Origin: Geodermatophilus saharensis
Lineage (GTDB): Bacteria; Actinomycetota; Actinomycetes; Mycobacteriales; Geodermatophilaceae
NCBI RefSeq assembly: GCF_900188205.1
Contig: NZ_FZOH01000007.1
Span: 213,765-277,764 of the forward strand
Direction: 5' to 3'
Length of the DNA: 64,000 nt
This document shows positions 1 through 12,452 of this stretch, piece by piece; position 1 is the first letter of the stretch; each line of letters starts with the position of its first letter. The notes beneath the pieces were generated by a model. It was not told the DNA's origin and made no database searches. It was given only the letters and a program-made list of their open reading frames with translations. A program made the position numbers and the translations under genes.

Positions 1-1
1 C

Positions 2-310
2 GCGCTGGTCTGCGTGGCCCGCACGCCGCGCTGCGCCGTCTGCCCGGTGCGCGAGCGCTGCGCCTGGCGGCTGGCCGGCTGCCCGGCCGCCGACGGGCCG
101 CCGCGGCGGGTGCAGCGCTTCGCCGGGACCGACCGGCAGGTGCGCGGCCGGCTGCTCGACGTGCTGCGGGCCGCACACGGCCCGGTGCCCGCCGAGGCCC
201 TCGACGCCGCGTGGGACGACGCCGCCCAGCGGTCCCGCTGCCTGGACTCGCTGCTCGCCGACGGGCTGGTCGAGCAGACCGACGACGGCCTGTTCCGGCT
301 CCCCCACTGA
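2..310 (+). CDS. mutY: A/G-specific adenine glycosylase MutY, C-terminal part (5' end outside window)
   Basis: This is the C-terminal end of the base-excision repair glycosylase that removes adenine mispaired with 8-oxoguanine. Only about 102 codons are present and the frame is open at the window edge. The four iron-sulfur ligands of the MutY/Nth family are all visible with the canonical C-X6-C-X2-C-X5-C spacing; the first Cys codon is at 11-13 and the last near 56. The rest is a short helical tail ending in RLPH. The catalytic HhH domain lies upstream and is not seen. Neighbourhood (clpC, lsr2, lysS follow) matches the mycobacterial order, where mutY also lies near clpC1. Identification is firm from the cluster spacing; function of the missing part is inferred. 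Confidence 0.9.
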   Translation, partial: ALVCVARTPRCAVCPVRERCAWRLAGCPAADGPPRRVQRFAGTDRQVRGRLLDVLRAAHGPVPAEALDAAWDDAAQRSRCLDSLLADGLVEQTDDGLFRLPH

Positions 311-380
311 CCGGCCCCGCGCCGCCACCCGCAACCGATCCGGTCGTGCGACGACCCCGCGGCACGGTTCACTGGGACCC

Positions 381-1297
381 GTGCAGCTGCCCGCGGGACT
401 CACCGCCCGACCCCTGACCGGGGACGACGCCCGCGCGGTGTACGAGGTGATGGCCGCGCAGGAGCAGCACGACATCGGGCTCGTCGAGATCGAGGAGGCC
501 GACATCGTCGGGGACTGGCAGCGCCCCAGCTTCGAGTCGCGGCCGGCACGCTCGGCGTCTTCGACGGCGACCGGCTCGTCGCCTACGCGGAGGTCTCCGG
601 CGAGGGGCGCGGGGACGCCGCCGTGCACCCGCGGTACCGCGGACGGGGCATCGGGACGGCGCTGGCCGCCTGGACCCGGCAGCGGGCCCGCGAGCGCGGC
701 GCCCACGTCTTCGGCATGTCCGTGCCGCAGGGCTCCCCCGCGGACGTCCTGCTGGCCGACCTCGGCTACCACGTGCGGTGGACCTCGTGGCTGCTGGAGC
801 TCCCCGAGGACAGGCGGATCGAGACGCAGCCGCTGCCCGACGGGTACGCCATCCGGACGGCGGACGGCGAGGCCGACCACCGGGCCGCCTGGACGGTGGT
901 CGAGGACGCCTTCCTCGAGTGGTCGCAGCGGGACCGCCGGTCGTTCGAGGACTTCGCCGCGACGACCGTGCGCCGGCCCGGGTTCGAGCCGTGGCACCTG
1001 CGGGTCGTCGTGGACCACCGTGGCGACGTGGTGGGGGCGTGCTTCCTGGTCACCGGCGGCCGGGACGGCTACGTCGACAGGCTGGCGGTGCGCCGTGACC
1101 GGCGCGGGCTCGGTCTGGCCCGGGCCCTCCTCGCCGACGCCTTCGCGAACGCCCGCCGGCACGGCGCCACGCGCTGCGAGCTGTCCACCGACTCCCGTAC
1201 CGGCGCCCTCGGCCTCTACGAGCGGGTGGGCATGGTGGTCACCGGGACCTGGGTGCACCGCGCCGTGGACCTGGGACCGGTCGCCGTCCCCCGCTGA
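381..1297 (+). pseudogene. Tandem GNAT N-acetyltransferase, reading frame broken by one base
   Basis: Two acetyltransferase (GNAT) domains read in one direction but in two frames. The N-terminal part starts at GTG 381 (MQLPAGLTARPLTGDDARAV) and is in frame up to about 536. From about 536 the same domain continues in another frame (GTLGVFDGDRLVAYAEV, then the acetyl-CoA loop motif RGRGIGTAL). A second GNAT domain follows with RRGLGLARAL and ends at 1297. Near 531-541 the bases read ttcgagtcgcgg; one added C (ttcgacgtcgcgg) restores F-D-V-A and a continuous protein of about 305 aa. The layout resembles mycothiol synthase-like double GNATs, but the substrate is not predictable. It may be a true pseudogene or a one-base sequencing error. 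Confidence 0.75.
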
Positions 1298-1459
1298 CCG
1301 GACCACGGGTCGCGGAGACGACACCGGCCGGCGACGTCGTCGCGGGGGGCCCGGCCGCCCGCCGTCCTCCCTCACCGCCGGGCGTCCTCCCTCACGTCCC
1401 ACCGTGCGGGAGGAGGCGCCACGATCAGGTCCCTGCTCCTGGCGCGGGCCCGGACGCGG

Positions 1460-1496
1460 CGAGGGCCGCCCCCCGCGGTGCGGGAGACGGCCCTCG
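1460..1496 (-). terminator. Hairpin downstream of clpC
   Basis: A perfect 9-bp stem (CGAGGGCCG at 1460-1468 with its complement at 1488-1496) and a 19-base loop begin 18 bases after the clpC stop. No strong T-tract is visible, as is common in high-G+C actinobacteria. It probably also separates clpC from the convergent GNAT gene. Confidence 0.5.
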
Positions 1497-1514
1497 TCGA
1501 TGGTGCGGGTGGAG

Positions 1515-4058
<2,544 letters not shown>

Positions 4059-4157
4059 GCGCTGCTTCTCCTCTGACCGGCTGGTCCGGCACTGCCCTCC
4101 CCGTTCCTGGGGAGGAGCACCCGACGTCCGTCGGCGCGCTGGGGCACCGGTCTTTCC

Positions 4158-4163
4158 ACTGTA
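4158..4163 (-). promoter_or_regulatory. Candidate -10 element of clpC (TACAGT)
   Basis: On the minus strand TACAGT fits the actinobacterial sigma-A -10 consensus TANNNT and lies about 100 bases upstream of the clpC start. A partial -35 (CCGACA at 4183-4188) is 19 bases further upstream. I looked for a ClgR-type operator here and did not find a convincing one. Confidence 0.4.
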
Positions 4164-4298
4164 GTCACGGACCACGCCGTCCTGTCGGCCTCGACCGGCG
4201 GGCGGTGGGTGGCTGCCCGGTCCAACCGATGGTGCCGTGGCGGTGTTCCGATCCGGTTACGCCGACAGCGGACGGCGCGTCGCGACCAGGAGACGCCG

Positions 4299-4330
4299 AC
4301 GGCCCGGCACCCGAGTGGGTGCCGGGCCGT
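4299..4330. terminator. Perfect 14-bp hairpin between lsr2 and clpC
   Basis: ACGGCCCGGCACCC at 4299-4312 pairs perfectly with 4317-4330 around a GAGT tetraloop. It sits between the end of lsr2 and the clpC promoter and can block lsr2 read-through. The 4059-4497 gap has no coding signal; it holds the clpC promoter, this hairpin and the repeat cluster next to it. Confidence 0.55.
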
Positions 4331-4331
4331 C

Positions 4332-4490
4332 GTGACGTGCTGGACGGCCCCCTCGCAGGGGCCCACCCCGAGCGGGGTGACGTGCTGAAACGGCCCCCTC
4401 GCAGGGACCCGCCCCGAGCGGGGTGACGTGCTGGAACGGCCCCGCTGCAGGGGCCCACCGCGAGCGTGCGAGCGGTGGGGGGCAGCGGGG
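4332..4490. repeat. Three tandem ~46-bp units ending in a conserved-loop hairpin (element A)
   Basis: Units start at 4332, 4377 and 4423, each with GTGACGTGCTG followed by ACGGCCCC and a GC-rich palindrome. Units 1 and 2 carry the short palindrome CCCCGAGCGGGG. Unit 3 carries the full-length version: outer stem CCCCGCTGC 4440-4448 with 4482-4490, inner stem CCCACCGC 4454-4461 with 4472-4479, loop GAGCGTGCGA 4462-4471. The full hairpin ends 8 bases before the lsr2 stop codon, so on the minus strand it is the first structure after lsr2. The same loop recurs at 14466 and 19402 and, with one change and inverted, at 26325. Confidence 0.8.
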
Positions 4491-4497
4491 TCCTTCG

Positions 4498-4854
4498 TCA
4501 GTGGGCGGCTTCGTAGGCCTCGACGACGCTGGCCGGGATGCGGCCGCGGTCGCTGACGTTGTGGCCGTTCTTGCGGGCCCAGTCGCGGATGGCGCCGGCC
4601 TGCTCCCGGTCCATGCGGCCGCCACCACCGGTGGCGCGCGAACGGCCGCCGCCGGAGGCCCGGCCACCACCGCCGCGGCTCACCTTGCGGGCGGCCTGCA
4701 CGTACCGGGAGAACGTGTCCCGCAGTTCCGTGGCGTTCTTCTCCGACAGGTCGATCTCGTAGCTGGTGCCGTCGAGGGAGAAGCTCACCGTCTCGTCGGC
4801 GGGGACGTCCTCGTCGAGGTCGTCACTCAGGATCACCTGCACCTTGCGCGCCAT
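4498..4854 (-). CDS. lsr2: Nucleoid-associated protein Lsr2 (H-NS-like)
   Basis: Small DNA-bridging protein that coats AT-rich DNA and silences acquired genes in Actinobacteria. The 118-aa protein has the family start [14 protein letters not shown], an N-terminal oligomerisation domain (1-60), a basic Gly/Arg-rich linker (about 60-80) and the C-terminal DNA-binding domain with [18 protein letters not shown], including the RGR AT-hook-like motif that enters the minor groove. Length is close to that of mycobacterial Lsr2. It starts 154 bases after the lysS stop on the same strand, with GAGGAG in front of the ATG. The upstream gap 4855-5008 is unusually A+T-rich for this window, which could itself be an autoregulatory Lsr2 target; that is inference. 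Confidence 0.96.
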   Translation of the reverse strand: MARKVQVILSDDLDEDVPADETVSFSLDGTSYEIDLSEKNATELRDTFSRYVQAARKVSRGGGGRASGGGRSRATGGGGRMDREQAGAIRDWARKNGHNVSDRGRIPASVVEAYEAAH

Positions 4855-5008
4855 TCTTCTGCCTCACTCCTCCTCGGCCCCGCGGCCGGACGATTGGTCG
4901 CCGTCGTGGACGACGTGGCCATTCCACCACACGGAAGGGCGAGAAGACGATTAGCCCACCGCAGTTCGCCCAATACGGGGAGGAATCGTCCGTTCGTGAG
5001 AGTCGGTA

Positions 5009-6511
5009 TCAGGAAATGGGCCGCACCAAAGGGAACAGGATCGTCTCCCGGATGCCGAGACCGGTGAGCGTCATCATCAGCCGGTCGATTCCCATGCCGA
5101 CGCCGCCGCTGGGCGGCATGCCGTACTCGAGGGCCTCGAGGAAGTCCTCGTCGAGCACCATCGCCTCGGGGTCGCCCGCGGCGGCCAGCAGCGCCTGCTG
5201 GGTGAACCGCTCGCGCTGCACGACCGGGTCGACCAGCTCGGAGTACCCGGTCCCGCGCTCGACGCCGCCGATGTAGAGGTCCCACTTCTCGGCCAGCCCC
5301 GGCGTCGTGCGGTGCGCCCGGGTCAGCGGCGAGGTGTCGACCGGGTAGTCGACGACGAACGTCGGCGCCTGCAGCGAGTCCTGGACCAGCGCCTCGAACA
5401 GCTCCTCGACCACCTTGCCGGGCAGCCACGCGGGGTCCACGCCGACGTCGTGCCGCCCGGCGAGCGCGCGCAGGTGCTCCACCGGCGTCTCCGGCGTGAC
5501 CTCCTCGCCGACGGCGTCGGAGACCAGCGAGTACAGCGGCACGTGCGGCCACTCCCCGGACAGGTCGATCTCGGTGCCGTCGTGGTGGCGGGCGACGTGG
5601 TCGCCGAACAGCGCCGCGCAGCACTCCTGCACCAGCTCGCGGGTGGTGCGCGCGACGTCGGTGTAGTCCGCCCACGCCTCGTAGAACTCCAGCATCGCGA
5701 ACTCCGGGGAGTGCGAGCTGTCGGCGCCCTCGTTGCGGAAGTTCCGGTTGATCTCGAAGACCTTCTCCAGGCCGCCCACGATGCACCGCTTGAGGAACAG
5801 CTCCGGTGCGATGCGCAGGTACAGGTCGAGGTCGAAGGCGTTCATGTGGGTGCGGAACGGCCGGGCCGCGGCGCCGCCGTGCACCGTCTGCAGCATCGGC
5901 GTCTCGACCTCGAGGAAGCCCCGGCCGGTCAGGCCGGCCCGCAGCGCGGCCACGACCGCGGCCCGCTGGCGGACGGTGCGGCGCGCCTCGTCGCGGACGA
6001 TGAGGTCGACGTAGCGGCGGCGCACCCGCAGCTCCTCGCTCATCGGCTTGTGCGCCACCGGCAGCGGGCGCAGCGCCTTGGCCGCCATCCGCCAGGAGTC
6101 GGCGAACACCGACAGCTCGCCGCGCCGCGACGTGCCGACCTCGCCCTCGACGAAGACGTGGTCGCCGAGGTCGACGTCGGCCTTCCAGGCGTCGAGCGCC
6201 TCGGCGCCGACCCGGTCGCGCGAGAGCATGACCTGCAGCTCGGCGTCGCCCTCGCGCAGGGTCGCGAAGCACAGCTTGCCGGTGTTGCGGCTGAAGATGA
6301 CCCGGCCGGTGACGCCCACCCGGTCCCCGGTCAGCGTGTCCGGCTCCAGGTCGGGGTGCGCCGCGCGGACGTCGGCCAGCGAGGTCGTGCGGGCCACCGT
6401 GACCGGGAAGGGGTCCGTGCCGGCCTCGCGCAGCCGGTCGAGCTTGGCGCGCCGCACGCGCATCTGCTCGGGGAGCTCGTCGTCCAGCGGGCCGGGGGGT
6501 TCGTCGGTCAC
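5009..6511 (-). CDS. lysS: Lysyl-tRNA synthetase, class II
   Basis: Charges tRNA-Lys in the cytosol. The 500-aa protein has the N-terminal OB-fold anticodon-binding domain (about 55-160, [21 protein letters not shown]) and the class II catalytic core with motif 2 ([23 protein letters not shown]) and motif 3 ([12 protein letters not shown]) near the C-terminus. The reading frame extends upstream without homology. I chose GTG 6511 because the minus strand has TAGGCT followed by 8 bases and then this GTG, a typical leaderless actinobacterial promoter. It lies 41 bases after coaX in the coaX-lysS-lsr2 order known from mycobacteria. Confidence 0.95.
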   Translation of the reverse strand: MTDEPPGPLDDELPEQMRVRRAKLDRLREAGTDPFPVTVARTTSLADVRAAHPDLEPDTLTGDRVGVTGRVIFSRNTGKLCFATLREGDAELQVMLSRDRVGAEALDAWKADVDLGDHVFVEGEVGTSRRGELSVFADSWRMAAKALRPLPVAHKPMSEELRVRRRYVDLIVRDEARRTVRQRAAVVAALRAGLTGRGFLEVETPMLQTVHGGAAARPFRTHMNAFDLDLYLRIAPELFLKRCIVGGLEKVFEINRNFRNEGADSSHSPEFAMLEFYEAWADYTDVARTTRELVQECCAALFGDHVARHHDGTEIDLSGEWPHVPLYSLVSDAVGEEVTPETPVEHLRALAGRHDVGVDPAWLPGKVVEELFEALVQDSLQAPTFVVDYPVDTSPLTRAHRTTPGLAEKWDLYIGGVERGTGYSELVDPVVQRERFTQQALLAAAGDPEAMVLDEDFLEALEYGMPPSGGVGMGIDRLMMTLTGLGIRETILFPLVRPIS

Positions 6512-6519
6512 GGCGCCCG

Positions 6520-6525
6520 AGCCTA
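6520..6525 (-). promoter_or_regulatory. Leaderless -10 hexamer TAGGCT for lysS
   Basis: The TANNNT hexamer is 8 bases upstream of the lysS GTG on the minus strand. It suggests lysS can be transcribed separately from the coaX operon. Confidence 0.5.
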
Positions 6526-6552
6526 CGGCCGTGCGCCGCGCCACCCCGGCGG

Positions 6553-7347
6553 TCACCGGCGGCCGGCGGCCTGGGAGCGCTCGAAGGCCAGCCGCAGCCC
6601 GTGGACGGTGAGGTCGGGCTCGCGGGCGGCGATCGACCGGCAGCTGTCGGCGACCAGGGGCGCCAGCCCGCCGGTGGCGACGACGACCGGCTCGCGGCCG
6701 AACTGCGCCACGAGTTCGCCGCCGATGCGGTCGACGAGCCCGTCGACGAGGCCGGCGAAGCCGAGGACGACGCCGGACTGCAGCGCCGCGACGGTGTTCT
6801 TGCCGATCGCCTGCGGCGGGACGGTGAGCTCGACCGAGCGCAGCTGCGCCGCCCGGGAGGCCAGGGCCTCCAGGCTGACCTCCAGGCCCGGCGCGAGCGC
6901 ACCGCCGAGGAACTGCCCGTCCGGGCCCACGGCGTCGACGTTGGTGGAGGTGCCGAAGTCGACGACGACGACCGGCCGGGTGCGCCCGTCCGGGGCGGTG
7001 CCCAACAGCTCGTGGGCGGCCAGGGCGGTGACGACGCGGTCGGCGCCCACCTCGCGGGGGTTGTCCACGTGCAGCGGGACGCCGGTGCGCACGCCCGGGC
7101 CGATGAGCACGACCGGCACCTCGAGGGAGTCCAGCAGCCGGCGCAGCGCCGGCAGCAGCGCGGGCACGGTGGAGCAGGCGGCCACGCCGGTCACCTCGGT
7201 GTCGCGCAGCAGGCCGCGCCACAGCATCCGCAGCTCGTCGGAGGTGGCCCGCGCGTGCGTCGTCACCCGCCAGCACCCCACCCGCCGGGCGCCGTCGAAG
7301 GTGGCCAGCACGGTCTGGCTGTTGCCGACGTCGACGGTGAGCAGCAC
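6553..7347 (-). CDS. coaX: Type III pantothenate kinase
   Basis: Phosphorylates pantothenate in the first step of coenzyme A synthesis; type III kinases belong to the ASKHA fold and are not inhibited by CoA. The 264-aa protein begins with the phosphate-1 motif [19 protein letters not shown], has the dimer/pantothenate motif [15 protein letters not shown] near 105 and the [25 protein letters not shown] segment (about 130-155) with the catalytic Asp. Start is GTG 7347, five bases after nadC. It sits directly downstream of panD/panC (with nadBC between), so pantothenate synthesis and its activation are in one operon. Confidence 0.95.
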   Translation of the reverse strand: MLLTVDVGNSQTVLATFDGARRVGCWRVTTHARATSDELRMLWRGLLRDTEVTGVAACSTVPALLPALRRLLDSLEVPVVLIGPGVRTGVPLHVDNPREVGADRVVTALAAHELLGTAPDGRTRPVVVVDFGTSTNVDAVGPDGQFLGGALAPGLEVSLEALASRAAQLRSVELTVPPQAIGKNTVAALQSGVVLGFAGLVDGLVDRIGGELVAQFGREPVVVATGGLAPLVADSCRSIAAREPDLTVHGLRLAFERSQAAGRR

Positions 7348-7352
7348 CGGGC

Positions 7353-8258
7353 TCAGCTCCGCAGGTCGAGGGCGAGGTCGAGGATCGGCGAGGAGTGCGT
7401 GAGCGCGCCGACCGACAGGAAGTCCACGCCGGTCGCGGCGACCTCCCGGGCGACGGCGAGGGTCAGCCCGCCGGTGGCCTCCAGCTCCGCGCGGCCGCCG
7501 ACCAGCGCCACGACCTCGCGCAGCTGCGCGGGGGGCATGTTGTCCAGCAGCAGGAAGTCCGCGCCGGCCTCGACCGCCTCCAGCGCCTGCGCCGGGGTGT
7601 CGGCCTCCACCTGCACCGGCACCCGCGGCGCGCGCTCGCGCACCGCGGCGACGGCGGCCGCCACCGAGCCGGCGGCCGCGACGTGGTTGTCCTTCACCAT
7701 CGCGACGTCGTAGAGGCCCATCCGCTTGTTCGACCCGCCGCCGCAGCGCACGGCGTACTTCTCCAGCGGGCGCAGGCCGGGCGTGGTCTTGCGGGTGTCG
7801 AGGACCACCGCACCGGTGCCGGCCACTGCGTCGACCCAGGCGCGGGTGGCGGTGGCGATGCCGCTGGCCCGGCTGGCGATGTTGAGCGCGCTGCGCTCGG
7901 CGGCCAGCAGCGCCCGCACCGGGCCGCGGACGGTGAGCAGCACGTCGCCCCGGGCGACCCGGTCACCGTCGGTGGCGCCGGCGGTGAGCGTCGCGCCGGG
8001 CGCCAGCCGGGTGAGCACCCGCGCGGCGACCGGCAGGCCGGCGGCGACGCCGTCGGCGCGGGCGACGAGGTCGGCGGTGCCGTACTGGGCGGGCGGCACG
8101 GTGGCGGCGCTGGTGACGTCGAGGGCGACGGCGAGGTCGGGTTCGCTGGGCAGCACCGCGCCGCCGGCGAGGTCCTCGGCCAGCGTGCGCTCGACGAGGT
8201 CGTCGACCCAGGCCTCCGTCAGCCCGGTGCCCGCCAGCGAGCGCGGGTCGGCGCTCAC
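7353..8258 (-). CDS. nadC: Nicotinate-nucleotide pyrophosphorylase (carboxylating), quinolinate phosphoribosyltransferase
   Basis: Converts quinolinate and PRPP to nicotinate mononucleotide, CO2 and pyrophosphate in de novo NAD synthesis. The 301-aa protein has the N-terminal domain, the [12 protein letters not shown] segment, the [29 protein letters not shown] phosphoribosyl-binding region (residues about 140-170, described here by parts) and MVKDNH. GTG 8258 overlaps the nadB stop as GTGA; an adjacent GTG at 8261 is an equally possible start. No nadA (quinolinate synthase) is in the window, so the third gene of the pathway is elsewhere. The nadBC pair splits the panD-coaX order seen in mycobacteria. 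Confidence 0.95.
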   Translation of the reverse strand: MSADPRSLAGTGLTEAWVDDLVERTLAEDLAGGAVLPSEPDLAVALDVTSAATVPPAQYGTADLVARADGVAAGLPVAARVLTRLAPGATLTAGATDGDRVARGDVLLTVRGPVRALLAAERSALNIASRASGIATATRAWVDAVAGTGAVVLDTRKTTPGLRPLEKYAVRCGGGSNKRMGLYDVAMVKDNHVAAAGSVAAAVAAVRERAPRVPVQVEADTPAQALEAVEAGADFLLLDNMPPAQLREVVALVGGRAELEATGGLTLAVAREVAATGVDFLSVGALTHSSPILDLALDLRS

Positions 8259-9937
8259 CACGGGGTTCCCACCGGCGCGCCGACCGGGCGGTGGGTCAGC
8301 GTCAGCCGCCCGTCGCCGTCGAGGCGGACGTCGAGGTGCACCCGCCACCGCTCCTCGCTGTCGGGGTGGTCCTCCCGCCAGTGGCAGCCGCGGGTCTCCT
8401 CGCGGGCGGTGGCCGCGGCGGCCAGCGCGCTTGCGACGGTGAGCAGCCCGGTGGCCTCCCAGCTCTCGACTCCGGGCGCCGCGCCCGGACCGCCGGCCAG
8501 GGAGGCGGCCAGCCCGGCCAGGGTGTGCGTGGCCTCGGCCAGCCCGGTGCCCGAGCGCAGCGCCGCGACCCGGGCCGACATGGTGTCGGTGACCGCCCGG
8601 CGGCCGGCCGGGTCGAGCAGCCCGCCCGTCGCCGGTGCCGCCGCCACCGCGGGAGCCGACGGCGGGAGGGCGCGGGCCAGGTCCGCACCGATGCGGGCGG
8701 CGAACACCAGCCCCTCCAGCAGCGAGTTCGACGCCAGCCGGTTGGCCCCGTGCACCCCGGTGCAGGCCACCTCGCCGCAGGCGTAGAGGCCGGGGACGGT
8801 GGTGCGCCCGGACAGGTCGGTGACCAGCCCGCCGGAGGCGTAGTGCGCGGCGGGGGTGACCGGCACCAGCTCGGTGACCGGGTCGACGCCGCCGGCCCGG
8901 CAGCGCGCGACGATGGTCGGGAACCGCTCGGCCACCCCGGGGATCCCGCGGGCGTCGAGCCACACGTGGTCGACGCCGTCGCGCAGCTGCACCCGGGTGA
9001 TCGCCTTGGCGACGACGTCGCGCGGGGCGAGCTCGGCCAGCGGGTGCACGCCGAGCATGAACCGCTCGCCCGTGTCGTCGCGCAGCACCGCACCCTCGCC
9101 GCGCAGCGCCTCGCTGACCAGCGGCTGCTGCCCGCGCACGCCGGGGCCCAGGTACAGCGACGTCGGGTGGAACTGCACGAACTCCAGGTCGGTGGCCACC
9201 GCGCCGGCGCGCAGGCCCAGCGCCACGCCGTCCCCGGTGGAGACCGGCGGGTTCGTGGTGGCGGCGTAGACCTGCCCCATCCCCCCGGTGGCGAGCACGA
9301 CCGCGCGGGAGCGCACCGCGCCGACACCGTCCTCGGTGCCCTCCCCGAGGACGTGCAGGGTGACCCCCGCGGCGCGGCCGGTGGCGTCGGTGAGCAGGTC
9401 GAGCACCATCGCGTGCTCGACGAGGGTGATGGCCGGGTCGGCGTGCACCGCCTCGCACAGCGCGCGCATGACCTCGGCCCCGGTCGCGTCGCCGCCGGCG
9501 TGCACGATCCGGTCGGCGGTGTGCCCACCCTCGCGGGTCAGCAGCAGCCGGCCCTCGGCGTCGCGGTCGAAACCGGCGCCCCACCCGATGAGCTGGTGCA
9601 GGCGGGCCGGGCCCTCGGTCACCAGGGCGCGCACGGCGGCCGGCTCGCACAGCCCGACGCCGGCCACCTCGGTGTCGCGGGCGTGCGCCTCCGGGGTGTC
9701 GGCGGGGTCGAGGACGGCGGCGATGCCGCCCTGCGCCCAGCGGGTCGAGCCGTCGTCGACCCGGACCTTGGTGACGACGGCGACCGACAGGCCGGCCGCG
9801 CGCGCGTGCAGCGCCACGCACAGCCCCGCGACGCCGGAGCCGACGACGCAGACGTCGGCCGACAGCTCCCACCCGGGCGCCGGGGCGGCGAGCCGGGTGG
9901 GCAGCCCCGTGACGGTCGGCGCCGCGAGCGAGGTCAC
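8255..9937 (-). CDS. nadB: L-aspartate oxidase
   Basis: FAD enzyme that oxidises L-aspartate to iminoaspartate for quinolinate synthesis. The 560-aa protein shows the FAD dinucleotide motif [19 protein letters not shown] at about 31-49, the [14 protein letters not shown] segment, [18 protein letters not shown] and the C-terminal helical domain with [15 protein letters not shown] (typical of NadB and fumarate reductase flavoproteins). Start GTG 9937 overlaps the 3' end of panD by four bases. It overlaps nadC in the same way, which argues for coupled translation. Confidence 0.95.
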   Translation of the reverse strand: MTSLAAPTVTGLPTRLAAPAPGWELSADVCVVGSGVAGLCVALHARAAGLSVAVVTKVRVDDGSTRWAQGGIAAVLDPADTPEAHARDTEVAGVGLCEPAAVRALVTEGPARLHQLIGWGAGFDRDAEGRLLLTREGGHTADRIVHAGGDATGAEVMRALCEAVHADPAITLVEHAMVLDLLTDATGRAAGVTLHVLGEGTEDGVGAVRSRAVVLATGGMGQVYAATTNPPVSTGDGVALGLRAGAVATDLEFVQFHPTSLYLGPGVRGQQPLVSEALRGEGAVLRDDTGERFMLGVHPLAELAPRDVVAKAITRVQLRDGVDHVWLDARGIPGVAERFPTIVARCRAGGVDPVTELVPVTPAAHYASGGLVTDLSGRTTVPGLYACGEVACTGVHGANRLASNSLLEGLVFAARIGADLARALPPSAPAVAAAPATGGLLDPAGRRAVTDTMSARVAALRSGTGLAEATHTLAGLAASLAGGPGAAPGVESWEATGLLTVASALAAAATAREETRGCHWREDHPDSEERWRVHLDVRLDGDGRLTLTHRPVGAPVGTPW

Positions 9938-10359
9938 CGGACCGGCACGCCCAGGTCGCTGCGCCGCTGGTCCGCTGCGCCCGGCACGGGGGCTGACGGG
10001 TCGCCACCCAGCTCGACGACGCGGTTGGCGCCGTCGACGTGCACGACCCTGGGGATGAAGGACTTCGCCTCGGTCTCGTCCATCAGGCCGTAGCTGATGA
10101 GGATGACCAGGTCGCCGGGGTGCACCAGGTGCGCGGCGGCGCCGTTGATGCCGATGACGCCGCTGCCCCGCTCGCCGGGGATGACGTAGGTCTCCAGCCG
10201 GGCCCCGTTGGTGACGTCGACGATGGCGACCTGCTCGCCGGGGAGCAGGTCGGCGGCGTCGAGCAGGTCCTCGTCGATCGTCACGGAGCCGACGTAGTGG
10301 AGGTCGGCCTGGGTCACCGTCGCCCGGTGGATCTTGGACCTGAGCATCGTGCGCATCAT
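9934..10359 (-). CDS. panD: Aspartate 1-decarboxylase precursor
   Basis: Pyruvoyl enzyme that makes beta-alanine from aspartate for pantothenate. The 141-aa proenzyme has the canonical start [20 protein letters not shown] and the self-cleavage site HYVGSVTID, where cleavage between Gly and Ser creates the pyruvoyl group. [19 protein letters not shown] is the conserved C-terminal segment. The last 20 residues ([17 protein letters not shown]) form an unconserved tail. ATG 10359 overlaps the panC stop (ATGA); ATGs at 10356 and 10347 are less likely given the conserved N-terminus. Confidence 0.96.
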   Translation of the reverse strand: MMRTMLRSKIHRATVTQADLHYVGSVTIDEDLLDAADLLPGEQVAIVDVTNGARLETYVIPGERGSGVIGINGAAAHLVHPGDLVILISYGLMDETEAKSFIPRVVHVDGANRVVELGGDPSAPVPGAADQRRSDLGVPVR

Positions 10360-11210
10360 CGGTGGCCTCCCAGCAGGACGGCGGTGTTGTCGAGGAGTCG
10401 GGTGCTGCCGGCGCGGACGGCGACCAGCAGGCGGGCGGGGCCGGCCGCGGGCGCGGGGCCGAGGTGGGGGTCGGTGAGCTCGAGGTAGTCGGGCACCAGC
10501 TGCGGCGCGGTGGCGAGGACCTCCCGCGCGGCGGCGAGGACGGCCTCGGCGCCTCGCGGGCCGGCGTCGGCCCCGGCGCGCAGCGCCCGGTTCACCGTGG
10601 CGGCGCGGGCGCGCTCCCCGGGCGAGAGGTAGCGGTTGCGGCTCGACAGCGCCATGCCGTCGTCCTCGCGGACGGTGGGCACACCGACGACCTCCACCGG
10701 CAGCGCCAGCTCGCGGACCATGGCCCGGACGAGGGTGAGCTGCTGGTAGTCCTTCTCGCCGAAGACCGCGAGGTCCGGCCGGGCCAGGCCGAACAGCTTC
10801 GCGACGACGGTGAGCACGCCGGCGAAGTGCCCGGGCCGCACCGCGCCCTCGAGCACCGCGCCCCGCGGGCCGGGGTCGACGGTCACGCCGAGCGCGCCGG
10901 GCGGGTACACCTCGTCGACCGGCGGGTGGAAGACGACGTCGGCACGCTCCTCGGTGAGCGCGTCGAGGTCGGCGTTCCAGGTGCGCGGGTAGCGGTCGAG
11001 GTCCTCGCCGGGGCCGAACTGGGTCGGGTTGACGAACACCGAGACGACCACGCTCCCGGCGCGCTCGCGGGCGGTGCGCACCAGCGTGCGGTGACCCTCG
11101 TGCAGCGCGCCCATGGTGGGCACCAGGGCGACCGGGCCGGGCAGCCCGGCGACGACCTCCCGCAGCTGCGCCGCGGTCTCGGCGACGACCGGCCGGGTGC
11201 TCGTGGTCAC
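10356..11210 (-). CDS. panC: Pantothenate synthetase
   Basis: Condenses pantoate and beta-alanine with ATP to give pantothenate. The 284-aa protein has the nucleotidyl-transferase signature MGALHEGH (HxGH-type) near residue 36, [20 protein letters not shown], the FGEKDYQQL segment and the [12 protein letters not shown] (KMSKS-equivalent) motif around 190. GTG 11210 overlaps the stop of the DUF2520 gene. With panD it supplies pantothenate to coaX; panB and a classical panE are not in the window. Confidence 0.96.
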   Translation of the reverse strand: MTTSTRPVVAETAAQLREVVAGLPGPVALVPTMGALHEGHRTLVRTARERAGSVVVSVFVNPTQFGPGEDLDRYPRTWNADLDALTEERADVVFHPPVDEVYPPGALGVTVDPGPRGAVLEGAVRPGHFAGVLTVVAKLFGLARPDLAVFGEKDYQQLTLVRAMVRELALPVEVVGVPTVREDDGMALSSRNRYLSPGERARAATVNRALRAGADAGPRGAEAVLAAAREVLATAPQLVPDYLELTDPHLGPAPAAGPARLLVAVRAGSTRLLDNTAVLLGGHR

Positions 11211-12151
11211 CGCGAGCCCGCCGGGTCGGCGGCCTCGTACAGCAGGTCGAGCAGCGGGGCGCCCTCGTGCCGCTTGAGCCGGCCGGCGGCCACCGCACGC
11301 TCGGTGGTGCGCTGCGCCATCGCGACGTAGGCGGCGACCGACGCCGGAGCCCGGTCGGTGAGCGTCTCGAGGTGGTCGGCGACGGTGCCGACGTCGCCGC
11401 GGCTGACCGGCCCGGTGAGCCCGCGGTCGCCGCGGCGCAGCCCGTTGTCCAGCGCGGCGGTGAGCAGCGGGGCGAGCACCCGGGCGGGGCTGTCGACGCC
11501 GGCGGCGCGCAGCAGGTCGGCGGCCTCGGCCACGAGGGTGACCAGGTGGTTGGCGCCGGTGACCAGCGCGGCGTGGTAGAGCCGCCGGTCGTCCTCGGCG
11601 ACGAAGAACGGCTCGCCGCCCATCTCGAGCACCAGGGTCTCGGCGACCGGCCGGTGGGCGGGCCGGCTGGTCACGCCGAAGGGGGTGCCGGGCAGCCGGT
11701 CGGCGTCCTCGGGGACGCCGGTGAAGGTCATGGCCGGGTGCAGGGCGAGCGGCAGGACGCCGGCCCGCTCGGCGGGCTCGAGGGCGGACAACCCGTGGGC
11801 GCCGGAGGTGTGGAAGGCGATCTGGCCGGCGCGCCAGGAGCCGGTGCCGGCCAGGCCGGCGACCAGCCCGGTGAGGGTGTCGTCGGGGACGGCGAGGACG
11901 ACGAGGTCGGCCGCGGCGACGACCTCGTCGGCGGGCAGCAACGGGACGCCGGGCAGCAGCCGGCGGGCGCGCTCGGCGGAGGCGGCGGACAGGCCGGAGG
12001 CGGCGACCACGTCGTGGCCGGCGGCGGCGAGGGCGGCGCCGAGGACGGCGCCGACGCGGCCGGCACCGATGATCCCGACCCGGAGCCGGGCGGGGGCGCT
12101 GTCGGCGGGCGGGAGCCCGGCGGCGCGGGGGGTCCTGCGGGCAGCAGGCAT
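11207..12151 (-). CDS. Rossmann-fold oxidoreductase with DUF2520 domain (Rv3603c-like)
   Basis: The 314-aa protein has an N-terminal NAD(P)-binding fold ([23 protein letters not shown], about 27-50) and a C-terminal helical DUF2520 domain ([20 protein letters not shown]). In mycobacteria the orthologue Rv3603c is also directly upstream of panC. The fold and position are compatible with ketopantoate reduction, the missing step between panB and panC, but this is only inference. ATG 12151 is preferred over GTG 12160 because GAGAGGTG lies six bases before it. Confidence 0.8.
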   Translation of the reverse strand: MPAARRTPRAAGLPPADSAPARLRVGIIGAGRVGAVLGAALAAAGHDVVAASGLSAASAERARRLLPGVPLLPADEVVAAADLVVLAVPDDTLTGLVAGLAGTGSWRAGQIAFHTSGAHGLSALEPAERAGVLPLALHPAMTFTGVPEDADRLPGTPFGVTSRPAHRPVAETLVLEMGGEPFFVAEDDRRLYHAALVTGANHLVTLVAEAADLLRAAGVDSPARVLAPLLTAALDNGLRRGDRGLTGPVSRGDVGTVADHLETLTDRAPASVAAYVAMAQRTTERAVAAGRLKRHEGAPLLDLLYEAADPAGSR

Positions 12152-12452
12152 CGCGGTCACCTCTCGTTCCAGTCCCTCGCGGGTACCGGACTCGGTGGCC
12201 GGGCCGTCGTCGTCGACGCCCCGGAGGGGTGCGGGTGGTGCTCGGGTGTGCCGGCGGGGCGCCCGCTGCGACCGGGTGTGTCACGCGGACGGCTCGCTGA
12301 TGGCGAGTGTGGGTCGGCCCGCCGCCGGTGGCAACGCGCCGCCCTGTGGAGTGGGTCACGGTGCCCGGGTCGGAGGCCGCCCGCGGGCGCTCCCTACCGT
12401 GGGCGGCGGCACCGGCGCCGACGCGGCCGCCGGCGGACACGAGGGGGCTGGC
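12152..12452. other. Intergenic region between divergent operons
   Basis: These 301 bases separate the minus-strand pan/nad/coa operon from the plus-strand SDR gene and must hold both promoters. I see no convincing TANNNT hexamer at leaderless spacing, no RNA gene and no strong hairpin. Confidence 0.6.
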
